Shown here piece after piece: positions 42,529 through 51,336 of a stretch of 64,000 nt of DNA. A model generated the notes under the pieces. That model did not search any database and was not told the origin of the DNA. It saw only the letters and a program-made list of their open reading frames with translations. Every line of letters begins with the position of its first letter. Within the stretch, counting starts at the first letter, position 1. The DNA comes from Shimia haliotis. Lineage in GTDB: Bacteria; Pseudomonadota; Alphaproteobacteria; Rhodobacterales; Rhodobacteraceae. The DNA is taken from contig NZ_FOSZ01000002.1 of NCBI RefSeq assembly GCF_900114415.1, forward strand, positions 1 through 64,000, written 5' to 3'. The position numbers and the translations under genes are program-made.

Positions 42529-43353
42529 TCACACCAATCCGTCCCGTTGCGCCACATGCATGATGGCCTCGAGGAACCCCTTGACAGACCCGCAATCGAA
42601 CCGTTGCCCGTTCAGCGCCACAGCCTCTACCTGACCGGCGGCTGCTTGAGTGTTGATCGCGTCTGCCAGTTGGATTTCGCCACCGGCACCGGGCGCTTGG
42701 CCACGCAGAATCTCGAAGATGTCAGGCGTGAGGACATAGCGGCCGATCGACGCCAGGTTTGATGGCGCCTGCTCGAAGGCGGGCTTTTCGACAAGGCCCG
42801 CGACACTGCCAGAAGCAGTTCCAGGCCGCACTACGCCATATTTCGAGATGTCGAGGCCGTTGACTTCCATGACCGACAGCTGCGTGTGACCTGAGACTGC
42901 ATAGCCTTTGACAAGATCGGCGGTTACACCTGCCCCCTCGTAGGTCAGGAAGTCGTCGGCCAGGAGAACCGCGAAGGGAACATTACCTACAGCGCGTTCG
43001 GCGCAGAGGACTGCATGGCCCAGGCCCAGCTGCTCTGGCTGGCGCACGAAAATGCATTCGACGCCCTGCGGAAGGATATTCCGCACCATGTCGGCTTGGT
43101 CTGTCTTGCCCTTGGCCCGCAGCGCGGCTTCCAGTTCTTGATTGCTGTCGAAATGATCCTCAATTGCCCGCTTGTTGCGCCCCGTCACAAAGATCAGCGT
43201 ATCAATCCCAGCTGCGATCGCTTCCTCGGCCGCATACTGGATGAGCGGTTTGTCCACGATCGGCAGCAGCTCCTTCGGCATGGCCTTGGTGGCCGGCAAG
43301 AACCGGGTGCCAAAACCGGCAACGGGAAATACAGCTTTGCGAACGGGTTTCAT
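42529..43353 (-). CDS. galU: UTP-glucose-1-phosphate uridylyltransferase
   Basis: A 274-residue nucleotidyltransferase: KAVFPVAGFGTRFLPATKAM, PKELLPIVDKPLIQYA, and VEKPAFEQAPSNLASIGRYV split along the active site. It makes UDP-glucose, feeding GalE and the glucuronate branch. 83 bases after galE. Confidence 0.94.
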   Translation of the reverse strand: MKPVRKAVFPVAGFGTRFLPATKAMPKELLPIVDKPLIQYAAEEAIAAGIDTLIFVTGRNKRAIEDHFDSNQELEAALRAKGKTDQADMVRNILPQGVECIFVRQPEQLGLGHAVLCAERAVGNVPFAVLLADDFLTYEGAGVTADLVKGYAVSGHTQLSVMEVNGLDISKYGVVRPGTASGSVAGLVEKPAFEQAPSNLASIGRYVLTPDIFEILRGQAPGAGGEIQLADAINTQAAAGQVEAVALNGQRFDCGSVKGFLEAIMHVAQRDGLV

Positions 43354-43436
43354 ATTGAGGGAGACTTTCTGAACGTCGTCTTGTGTTGAAAATGCGGGAT
43401 TGGTGGTCTTGGTGAGTTGTGACGGAAACTTGGGCG

Positions 43437-44420
43437 TTACCCAGAATACCCGCCGGTTTGATACCAGCGCCAGGCATCGGCGATCATGTGCTGCAGCGTC
43501 GAGCGCTGCGGTGACCAGCCCAATTCTTCGGCCGCACGCCTGCTGCCGGAAACCAGTGCCGCGGCATCACACGCCCGGCGCCGGCCAAAACTGTGCGGAA
43601 CGTCATGGCCAGTCGCTGCCTTACATTCGGCAATCACCTCTTTGACTGAAAAGCCAGTGCCTGTTCCCAAGTTAAAAACTCGGCTGCCTTTGCCCTCAAG
43701 CAGCCATTCGAGGCCTTTGATGTGGGCGTCGACCAAATCCATCACATGGACGTAATCACGCACGCAGGTGCCGTCCGGTGTCGGATAATCCGTGCCATAG
43801 ATGGTCAGGGCGTCCCGCTTGCCGGCGGCGGCCTCGATCATCACCGGGATCAGGTGCGTTTCTGGTTGGTGCCACTCGCCGACTTCTGCTTCAACGTCGG
43901 CGCCTGCAACGTTGAAATATCGAAACACCACCGCCTCAATGCCGTGGCTCACGCCAAAGTCTCGCAGGATCTCTTCGACTGCGCGCTTTGAGGCGCCATA
44001 GGCATTGAGCGGCATCTGAGCGCTCTGTTCATCCAGAACGACGCCATCTTGGTCGCCATAGGTCGCACAGGTCGAGGAAAATACCATGTGCTTGCAACCC
44101 GCTTCCACCATGGCTTCGACCAAGTTCAGCGAGCCCAGCACGTTGTTGCGCCAGTAGCGCCCCGGTTCTCGTGTCGCCTCACCCACCTGGCTCAGGGCTG
44201 CGAAATGCATCACTGCGACCGGTTCATATTTGGCAAACACCGCATCCAACGCGTCACGATCCAGCAGATCGCCCTGAACGAAGGGGCCAAACTTCACCGC
44301 ACTGGCCCAGCCTGTGACAAGACTGTCGAAGGTCACTGGAATATAGCCCTGCCGCGCAAGCAGTTTGCAGGCATGAGAGCCGATGTAGCCGGCACCGCCC
44401 GTGACCAAGACATGTTTCAT
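43437..44420 (-). CDS. galE: UDP-glucose 4-epimerase
   Basis: A 327-residue SDR: MKHVLVTGGAGYIGSHACK, catalytic YGASKRAVEEIL, and DGTCVRDYVHVMDLVDAH, the GalE signature. It interconverts UDP-glucose and UDP-galactose. Start 44420 has GAAGGG upstream. Follows the RfaH/NusG-like gene by 40 bases in the same direction. Confidence 0.94.
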   Translation of the reverse strand: MKHVLVTGGAGYIGSHACKLLARQGYIPVTFDSLVTGWASAVKFGPFVQGDLLDRDALDAVFAKYEPVAVMHFAALSQVGEATREPGRYWRNNVLGSLNLVEAMVEAGCKHMVFSSTCATYGDQDGVVLDEQSAQMPLNAYGASKRAVEEILRDFGVSHGIEAVVFRYFNVAGADVEAEVGEWHQPETHLIPVMIEAAAGKRDALTIYGTDYPTPDGTCVRDYVHVMDLVDAHIKGLEWLLEGKGSRVFNLGTGTGFSVKEVIAECKAATGHDVPHSFGRRRACDAAALVSGSRRAAEELGWSPQRSTLQHMIADAWRWYQTGGYSG

Positions 44421-44460
44421 GCAATTGCCCTTCAAACACGCATTTAAGAAATATCCAGGT

Positions 44461-44973
44461 TCAAACCGACCGCAACTGATCGGCACCCACCGCAACCCGG
44501 GTCTGACCGCCCATGATCTCCATCAGGACCCAGACCCGCCGGTCGGATGCGATCTTTTCCACCTCTGCCACAAAATTGGCAAAGGGCCCCTTGGTCAGGG
44601 TGACCTGATCCCCGGGCTTCAAGAGCTTTGGTGGCAGCAATTTGCCCTTCGCATCGCAGCGCAGCATCAGCTGCGAGACCAGATCCAGCGGCACCGCCGT
44701 CGGCTCCTTGCCGAAGCTCACCAGCCGCGTGATGCCGTAAGTCGAGTTGACCGTTCGCCAGAACCCGCGCGCCACATCGAACGCCACGAAGATGTAACCG
44801 GGAAACAGGGGCCGCATCGCGGTGACAAACTTGCCGTTCCGCTGACGGGTTTCCTCTTCCATCGGCAGGAAGGTTCTGAAGCCCTGGCGCTTGAGGTTCT
44901 TGTCCGCGATGTTGGCGCAGTTCGGTTTCAGCTGCGCCAAAAACCAGCTTGTGCTGCGATCGTGGAATGTCAT
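44461..44973 (-). CDS. NusG/RfaH-like transcription antiterminator
   Basis: A 170-residue protein with an NGN domain (SWFLAQLKPNCANIADKNLK, RPLFPGYIFVAFD) and a C-terminal KOW domain (LKPGDQVTLTKGPFANFVAEV). It is shorter and more divergent than housekeeping NusG and sits at the head of a nucleotide-sugar operon, which fits specialised factors that let RNA polymerase read long exopolysaccharide operons. No ops-like element was seen by eye. Confidence 0.85.
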   Translation of the reverse strand: MTFHDRSTSWFLAQLKPNCANIADKNLKRQGFRTFLPMEEETRQRNGKFVTAMRPLFPGYIFVAFDVARGFWRTVNSTYGITRLVSFGKEPTAVPLDLVSQLMLRCDAKGKLLPPKLLKPGDQVTLTKGPFANFVAEVEKIASDRRVWVLMEIMGGQTRVAVGADQLRSV

Positions 44974-45138
44974 CTTGCAACCTCATTAAAACTTTACCAC
45001 CCACATATCGCTCGAACTTGAACAGATGCAAGTCAGGTTTTCCGGAAGATGTGTGATATTTTGATGAAGACGACGGAGCGCTCACTGTCCAGATCATTGA
45101 TATAATGAGATAATCCAGCACTATCAGCTTGATACGTT

Positions 45139-46740
45139 TTGCCACTCACGCAAACGTCCGACCGACTTGAAGACGGATCGGAGGCTGAGTTGGACGGGAG
45201 TGGCGAGATTACCGAGTTTCGGGCGGCGCAATATGTGCGCATGTCGACGGAGCACCAGCAGTATTCGACCCACAACCAGTCCGACAAGATCCGCGAATAT
45301 GCCGAAAAGCGCGGCATCGAGATCATCAAGACCTATGCCGATGACGGCAAGAGCGGCCTCTCCATCGGCGGGCGCGCAGCTCTGCAGCAGTTGATCGCCG
45401 ATGTGGAATCAGGGGCCGCCGACTTCAACGTGATCCTCGTCTATGACGTCAGTCGCTGGGGGCGGTTCCAGGACGCGGATGAAAGCGCCTATTACGAATA
45501 CATTTGCAAGCGCGCCGGCATCAACGTCGCTTATTGCGCTGAGCAGTTCGAGAACGACGGCTCCCCCGTCTCGACCATAGTCAAAGGCGTCAAGCGCGCC
45601 ATGGCTGGGGAATACAGCCGGGAACTCTCGGTCAAGGTCTTTGCGGGCCAATGCCGTCTGATTGAACTGGGTTTCCGCCAAGGTGGCATGGCTGGGTTCG
45701 GGCTGCGCCGCGTGCTTGTGAACGAACGCGGCGAGATCAAAGGCGAGTTGAAACGCGGCGAGCACAAATCGCTGCAGACAGACCGCGTCATCCTGATGCC
45801 CGGGCCCGACGAGGAAGTGGCCTGGGTCAACAAGATGTATCGCTGGCTGATCGAGGAGGACCTGTCCTTCCGCGAGATCGCCGATCGCCTGAACGAGGAA
45901 GGCGTGACCACCGATCTGGATCGCCCCTGGAATTCCGGCACCGTCCGCACGGTTCTGACCAATGAGAAATACATCGGCAACAACGTCTACAACCGCTCCT
46001 CCTTCAAACTGAAGAAGCTGCATGTGGAAAACCCACCTGACATGTGGGTTCGCAAGGAAGGTGCCTTTGAAGGGATCGTGCCGCTCGAGTTCTTCCTGAC
46101 CGCGCAGGAAATCATCACGGCGCGGTCGGCACGCCTTTCCGACGAGGAACTGCTGGATCATCTGAAACGACTCTACGCCGACGCCGGCCAGCTGTCTGGG
46201 GTGCTGATCGACCAGACGCCGGACATGCCGTCGTCATCAGCCTATCGCAACAGGTTCGGCTCGCTGGCACGGGCCTATGAGATGATTGGCTATCGCTCGG
46301 ACCGCGATCAGGAGCGGATTGCGCTCAACAAGCGTCTGCGCGGGATGCACCCGGAGATCATTGCGCGCACGGAGGCGGCGATCGCGGAAGTCGGCGGCAC
46401 GGTGGTGCGTGATCCCAAAACGGATCTTCTGACCATCAACGATGAAATGGTGGTCAGCTTGGTGCTGGCGCGTTGCCAACCGCAGGGCGATGGACGGCTG
46501 CGCTGGCGGATCCGGTTTGACCCGATGCGTTATCAGGCTGACGTCACGCTGGCGGTGCGTCTCGATCCCGACAATCGCGAGGAGCTCGATTACTACCTGC
46601 TGCCCTGGCTCGACCTCCCCCGGCAGGAAATCCGCCTCTGCAACCGCACCAACATCGCCTTCGAGGCCTTCCGGTTTGAGAACCTCGGGTTCTTCTACGG
46701 CATGGCCGAGCGGGTCGGCATTCGCCGGAAATGGGGATGA
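45139..46740 (+). CDS. serine recombinase of a recombinase/ParB/RepB mobile module
   Basis: A 533-residue protein. Resolvase domain 28-170 with catalytic Ser36 (QYVRMSTEHQQYSTHNQ) and SRWGRFQDADES; recombinase domain about 195-310 (WLIEEDLSFREIADRLNEEG, GTVRTVLTNEKYIGNNVYNR). Large serine integrases usually follow this with a zinc ribbon of paired cysteines; I see none. Instead the last 200 residues are an unassigned region. The apparent start is TTG at 45139 and could be later. It precedes two ParB-like genes on the same strand. No att core could be identified. Confidence 0.85.
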   Translation: MPLTQTSDRLEDGSEAELDGSGEITEFRAAQYVRMSTEHQQYSTHNQSDKIREYAEKRGIEIIKTYADDGKSGLSIGGRAALQQLIADVESGAADFNVILVYDVSRWGRFQDADESAYYEYICKRAGINVAYCAEQFENDGSPVSTIVKGVKRAMAGEYSRELSVKVFAGQCRLIELGFRQGGMAGFGLRRVLVNERGEIKGELKRGEHKSLQTDRVILMPGPDEEVAWVNKMYRWLIEEDLSFREIADRLNEEGVTTDLDRPWNSGTVRTVLTNEKYIGNNVYNRSSFKLKKLHVENPPDMWVRKEGAFEGIVPLEFFLTAQEIITARSARLSDEELLDHLKRLYADAGQLSGVLIDQTPDMPSSSAYRNRFGSLARAYEMIGYRSDRDQERIALNKRLRGMHPEIIARTEAAIAEVGGTVVRDPKTDLLTINDEMVVSLVLARCQPQGDGRLRWRIRFDPMRYQADVTLAVRLDPDNREELDYYLLPWLDLPRQEIRLCNRTNIAFEAFRFENLGFFYGMAERVGIRRKWG

Positions 46741-46810
46741 GGGCCAGCATGATGCTAATCAACGCAAGCACAAAACATGAACAATTTTGCCGAAAAAGGA
46801 AACCAACCCA

Positions 46811-47692
46811 ATGATGACTGACACACCCGAGAGCGTCACGCTCGTCCCCATCGACAGGATCGAGGTCCTGAATTCTCGGGACCGCAACATGAAGGTTTTC
46901 GAGGAGATCGTCGAAAACATCCGCTCCATTGGCCTCAAGAAGCCGATCACTGTCACCGAACGCGAGGGCGCCGATGGGGCGCCCGCCTATTTGCTGGTCT
47001 GCGGCGAAGGCCGATTGAATGCCTTCCGGCTGCTTGGCGAAAGCCACATCCCGGCACTGGTCGTCAATGTGACCGATGAAGACGCCTTCATTATGTCGCT
47101 CGCCGAAAACATCGCCCGGCGGGGCCACAGACCGCTGGAGATACTGGCCGACATCGAACTTTTGCTCGCGCGGGATTACACCATCGACGACATTATCACC
47201 CGCACGGGGCTATCCGAGAAATACGTACGCGACATCGTTTTCCTGCTGGAAAAGGGAGAGGAGCGCCTGATCGAGGCGGTGCAGAACGGCACCATTCCGC
47301 TGACCACGGCCCTCGAGATCGCCCGCGCCAAGCATGACGATGAAAACCTCGGCGACATGCTGGAAGAGGCCTACAAGACGGGTCAACTGAAAGGGCATCA
47401 GATCACGGATGCCAAGCGGCTGATCGAAAAGCGCCGCGAAAAGGGTCCGAAAACCGGTGGCGATCGCCCGAAGCTGCCGAATTCGGCGCATTCGCTGGTC
47501 AAGACCTACCAACGCGAGGTCGCCCGCCAACACAAGCTGATGCTGAAGGCCGATCATGCGCATCAGCAGCTGCTCTTGGTGGTCCAAGGGCTGAAACGCC
47601 TCTTTGCTGATGAGCACTTCGTGACGCTCCTGCGCGCCGAAGGCCTCGACAGTCTGCCGAAATACCTCGCCGACCGCATTGAAACTGCCTGA
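46811..47692 (+). CDS. ParB/Spo0J-like partition-family protein
   Basis: A 293-residue protein: ParB/Srx-type nuclease-like domain (LVCGEGRLNAFRLLGESHIP, IMSLAENIARRGHRPLEIL) and a helix-turn-helix (YTIDDIITRTGLSEKYVRDI). Start 46811 has AAAGGAA upstream. No ParA/Soj ATPase is nearby, so ordinary plasmid segregation is doubtful. Same unit as the recombinase (70 bases apart) and the next RepB-like gene. Confidence 0.85.
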   Translation: MMTDTPESVTLVPIDRIEVLNSRDRNMKVFEEIVENIRSIGLKKPITVTEREGADGAPAYLLVCGEGRLNAFRLLGESHIPALVVNVTDEDAFIMSLAENIARRGHRPLEILADIELLLARDYTIDDIITRTGLSEKYVRDIVFLLEKGEERLIEAVQNGTIPLTTALEIARAKHDDENLGDMLEEAYKTGQLKGHQITDAKRLIEKRREKGPKTGGDRPKLPNSAHSLVKTYQREVARQHKLMLKADHAHQQLLLVVQGLKRLFADEHFVTLLRAEGLDSLPKYLADRIETA

Positions 47693-47712
47693 ACTCCGAA
47701 AAGGATGATCCC

Positions 47713-48801
47713 ATGAATGACCTTAGCACCGTGAAACCGCTTTACCCAGGGGCCTTTCCCCAGGCCGACACCGACGACAGCGACGCGCCCTATCCCAAGG
47801 CCCCGCTGAACTTGACGCTCGGTTTTGATCTGGAAACCTTCCAGATCCCTCTTGAAGAGCTCATGCCCTCGAAAAAGGTCCCAGACGGCGTAATGACCAC
47901 GCGCAAGTTCAAGCAGATCGTTTCTTCGATCCGGGAGATCGGATTGATCGAGCCGCTTTCGGTGATCAAACCGGACCCGGAGGCAGCGGGATTTCTGCTG
48001 CTCGATGGCAATTTGCGCGTTCTGGCGTTGAAGGAACTCGGTCAAGACACGGCGCCCTGCCTGATCGCCAAAGATTTTGAGACTTACACTTACAATCACC
48101 GGATCAATCGGCTCTCGACGGTGCAGGAGCACTACATGCTACGGCGCGCCATCGACAAAGGCGTCAGCAAGGAACGGCTTGCGCGGGCCTTCAACGTCAA
48201 CCTTTCCACCATCAACAGCCGGATCAACCTGCTGCACGGCATCTGCCCCAAGGCGGTGGAACTGCTCCAGGACCATCAGTTTACGCCGGATGTGACCCGG
48301 CACCTGCGCAAGATGAAAGCTGCTCGGCAGATTGAGGCGGTGGAACTGATGATCGCGGCGAACACCATCACGGCCGCACACGCGGACGCCCTACTGAAGG
48401 CCACGCCGCCTGAACAGCGCACCGACTACAAGCCGCCGCAGCCAGAGCAGCCGAAGGGCGACCCGCTGGAACAGATCGTCAAACTTGAGCGCGAGATGAG
48501 CCAGGTGCAGGAAAAATACAAGCATGCCGAGGAAAACTATGGGTCCGAGCTGCTAAATCTTGTCGTCGCCAAAGGCTACCTGAAAAAGCTGATGGAGAAC
48601 GAAGCGGTCCGCTCCTACGTGGCGCGACATGCGTTCGAGATCCTCGAGCAGTTCGAACTGGTGCTGAATACAGTGAGCATGGAAGAAGCGGTGGAGCAGG
48701 CCGAACGAGAAGATGGACCGAGCGGAGCCGAGTCGGTGGCACGGACACATCCCAAGCAAGATGACAGTAGCGCAGCATCGGACCCGGGCATAGCTGGTTA
48801 A
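47713..48801 (+). CDS. ParB-like protein with RepB C-terminal region
   Basis: A 362-residue protein. ParB-type N-terminal domain with LLLDGNLRVLALKELGQDTA, helix-turn-helix KERLARAFNVNLSTINSRINLL, then a coiled-coil-rich C-terminal part (LEREMSQVQEKYKHAEENYG) resembling RepB C-terminal domains. It ends with a Ser/Asp-rich tail. The DGNLR motif replaces the GERR-type motif of true ParB. Twenty bases after its neighbour, in the same operon. Confidence 0.82.
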   Translation: MNDLSTVKPLYPGAFPQADTDDSDAPYPKAPLNLTLGFDLETFQIPLEELMPSKKVPDGVMTTRKFKQIVSSIREIGLIEPLSVIKPDPEAAGFLLLDGNLRVLALKELGQDTAPCLIAKDFETYTYNHRINRLSTVQEHYMLRRAIDKGVSKERLARAFNVNLSTINSRINLLHGICPKAVELLQDHQFTPDVTRHLRKMKAARQIEAVELMIAANTITAAHADALLKATPPEQRTDYKPPQPEQPKGDPLEQIVKLEREMSQVQEKYKHAEENYGSELLNLVVAKGYLKKLMENEAVRSYVARHAFEILEQFELVLNTVSMEEAVEQAEREDGPSGAESVARTHPKQDDSSAASDPGIAG

Positions 48802-49259
48802 CTCGGGTGATGGGATCGACTCGGGATGAGCTTACGAAATCTTTGCCCAAGTGCTTGAGCTAAAAGCGACATGTGGCCGTTTGTCGAGCAGCTAACGCCA
48901 AGCCACGCTAGTGATCTTCGACTAGCAAAGATCATGAAGCGGCCTTGTGCTGACAAGGTTGTTCAGTTATGAGCTTTATGGAGCGCAAGGGCTACGGCAT
49001 GGAAGCGTGTGTGAATTCCAGCCGCAGCCGTCGACCTACGCCAGGCTCCGCCTACGTCTAAGCGCCAAACTCGCAGATCGACTACCGCGCGCGATTTGAC
49101 GAAAACCTCTTTTATCTCTGAATTTCCCTCTTGTTTGCATGCGCAGCATTTGCTATCGCTCAGAGTTGAACGATGTTGAAGCTGCTCTCATCCTCACCTT
49201 TGCATCCAACAAGGCGCCCAGCGGGCAGTCCTTGTGCGGTAGCCTGAGAAAATCACAAA
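48802..49259. other. 458-base gap downstream of the recombinase/ParB module
   Basis: No gene is supported. GATCTT...AAGATC (48912-48933) is a short hairpin without a T-run. The rest looks like decayed sequence; the far boundary of the mobile module probably lies here. Confidence 0.4.
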
Positions 49260-49637
49260 ATGACCAGCAAGCGCACCAAGCTGCAAGAGGACACGCATTT
49301 TCGCGTTCTTCGCCTTCTGCAAGAAAACCCTGAGATGTCACAACGGGAGTTGGCCGCCGCGGTTGGGGTGAGCGTTGGGGGCATGCATTACGTGCTGAAT
49401 GCTCTGATTGAAAAAGGGCTGGTGAAGTTGGGGAATTTCACGGCGGCGGAAGACAAGCGGCGGTATGCCTATGTGCTGACGCCGAAGGGTATCAAGGAAA
49501 AATCTTTGATCACCGGCAGATTCTTGAAGCGCAAGTTGGCGGAATACGAAGCGCTCAAGGCTGAAATCAATGTTCTGCGCAGTGAAATCGAAAGCGATGC
49601 CGCACCAGAGCAGGCGCCCACTCTGAAGGGGCGATAG
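49260..49637 (+). CDS. MarR-family EPS-associated transcriptional regulator
   Basis: A 125-residue winged-helix protein: MSQRELAAAVGVSVGGMHYVLNALIEKG is the DNA-binding helix pair and LVKLGNFTAAEDKRRYAYVLTPKGI the wing; a C-terminal coiled coil follows (KRKLAEYEALKAEINVLRSE). The form matches the MarR-type regulators found beside exopolysaccharide loci. It stands at the left of the glycosyltransferase operon, cut off from it by IS debris. Confidence 0.85.
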   Translation: MTSKRTKLQEDTHFRVLRLLQENPEMSQRELAAAVGVSVGGMHYVLNALIEKGLVKLGNFTAAEDKRRYAYVLTPKGIKEKSLITGRFLKRKLAEYEALKAEINVLRSEIESDAAPEQAPTLKGR

Positions 49638-49659
49638 TGTGGCGTTTGGGAGGTCCCCC

Positions 49660-49995
49660 GGTTTAATGGACACTTTTCACTTGAAGAACGAGAGTGTTTT
49701 TCATGCCGAGAACGAGGAACCCGTACCCTGCGGAATTCAGAAAACAGATGGTTGCGCTGGTGCGGCCCGTACTCCGCAGGCGTATCGCGCCCACGCAAGC
49801 TATTGGGTTTATGAATATCATGCCGCTCAACACACGCCTGTCGTCCACAAGAGGCTTGCCGTGAGACTTTGGGAAAAGGGTACCAGCTTGTCCATCTGCG
49901 TGTCGTTCAACCAGTATAGATCGTTGATGTCACCACTCCGTTTTCGGAGCCGTGAATCACGCAGCGCAGCGGAAATCAATGCGTCCTGACCCTAT
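49660..49995 (+). pseudogene. remnants of two insertion sequences (IS3-type OrfA start; another IS end)
   Basis: From 49703 the frame reads MPRTRNPYPAEFRKQMVALV, the start of an IS3-type OrfA, preceded by a typical element end (CCCCGGTTTAATGGACAC at 49656-49673). The coding match stops after about 22 codons and continues as unrelated sequence. Near 49970-49995 GAAATCAATGCGTCCTGACC looks like the end of a different element. Nothing here can encode an active transposase. Confidence 0.6.
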
Positions 49996-50076
49996 TCCGA
50001 TCTGAAAGCAAAACCTATTGTACGATCACTTCCAAATAAAAATTCTATATCCGCTCGAATGACATATTAAATTAGT

Positions 50077-51327
50077 TTGATTGAGAGAACTTTGAAAACA
50101 CTCATTATCGCATATGCCTGTGAACCCGGTAAAGGTGGCGAAAGTGAAATCGGCTGGACGCTAGCCCGCAAGTTGGCAAAGGACCACCAAGTTTGGGTTT
50201 TGACGCGCAGCAACAACAAGTCTGCGCTTGAAAGCGAAGATTGTGGTCCAAATTTGAAATTTCTATATTACGATCTACCCCGCTTCCTTACAGCGACAAA
50301 AGGTCGGGGGAAAAAGAATTTTTTGCTCTATTACTACTTATGGCAACTGGGGTCATCTGCAGCGATCCGCAGGTTTGATAAGGATTATGATTTTGACATC
50401 ATCCATCACCTGACCGGAGGGATGGATTGGATGCCGTCTGGCGCAGCTTTCCAGAAAAAGCCGTTCATCTGGGGGCCGGTCGGCAGCGAGAACACGCATC
50501 CGCTAATCCGCAGGCATATGCCATGGCGCGCGTGGCTGAAGGATCTCGCAAGATCCGTCCTGCGCTCTGCCCTGCGCAGTCTGGATCCGAATGTCCGCCG
50601 TACCCGGGCCCGGGCTGATGTCATACTATCGCATACGCCGGGCAATTTCCCCGCCAGTGTGCAGAAGAAAGTGATGCCTTTTGTGCAGACCGGGATCGAA
50701 GCGTCTCCCCGTTTGGCGCTGCAAAAAACGGATCTGAAGCGTAACGGGCCGCTGCGGGTCATCTATGCGGGAGAATTAGTCGATTGGAAGGGCGCGTTGC
50801 TTGCGGTTAAGGCGTTTGCAAAGTTCCATGTGGAACACCCGGACTCATGCATGACAATGGTCGGCGCCGGTAACCTTGAAGGTGCGATAAAGGCGGAGAT
50901 TCAGCGCAACGATCTTGGCGATGTGGTGTCCCTGACCGGCAAGCTGCCGATGGACCGGCTGCTGATCGAGCTGAACCGGGCCGATATTTTTCTTTATCCT
51001 TCCTATCATCACGGGCTGGCAACCATTTTGCTGCAGGCAATGCTGACAGGCCTGCCGACGATTTGCCTGGAAGGGGATGCGATCGGACGGGCTGTCGGGC
51101 AGGAGGCAGGCATAACCCTGCCACCTCCGGAAACCGGCCAGCTGGCCGGGGTCTTGTCCCGGGCATTGCTGGAGCTGGCCGAAAATGACGCTCTGCGGCA
51201 AAGAAAGGCACAGGCTGCAATTGAGCTCGCGCTTAACACCTATAATTATGACGACATCGTGATGCGGCACACGGAAGTCTATTGGTCTCTTGTGGGCAAT
51301 GACGGCAAATCTGCCGGGCCGGTTTGA
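50077..51327 (+). CDS. family 4 glycosyltransferase
   Basis: A 416-residue GT-B enzyme: TLIIAYACEPGKGGESEIGW at the N-terminus, IYAGELVDWKGALLAVKAF opening the second lobe, and the GT4 site ADIFLYPSYHHGLATILLQAM. The start is uncertain: TTG at 50077, or TTG at 50092 after GAGAGA. First gene of a plus-strand EPS operon, 9 bases before the flippase. The sugar is not predictable. Confidence 0.88.
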   Translation: MIERTLKTLIIAYACEPGKGGESEIGWTLARKLAKDHQVWVLTRSNNKSALESEDCGPNLKFLYYDLPRFLTATKGRGKKNFLLYYYLWQLGSSAAIRRFDKDYDFDIIHHLTGGMDWMPSGAAFQKKPFIWGPVGSENTHPLIRRHMPWRAWLKDLARSVLRSALRSLDPNVRRTRARADVILSHTPGNFPASVQKKVMPFVQTGIEASPRLALQKTDLKRNGPLRVIYAGELVDWKGALLAVKAFAKFHVEHPDSCMTMVGAGNLEGAIKAEIQRNDLGDVVSLTGKLPMDRLLIELNRADIFLYPSYHHGLATILLQAMLTGLPTICLEGDAIGRAVGQEAGITLPPPETGQLAGVLSRALLELAENDALRQRKAQAAIELALNTYNYDDIVMRHTEVYWSLVGNDGKSAGPV

Positions 51328-51336
51328 GGGTATTCA

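Noticed and set aside
48912-48933. terminator after the ParB module
   Set aside because: Short stem with no following T-run.
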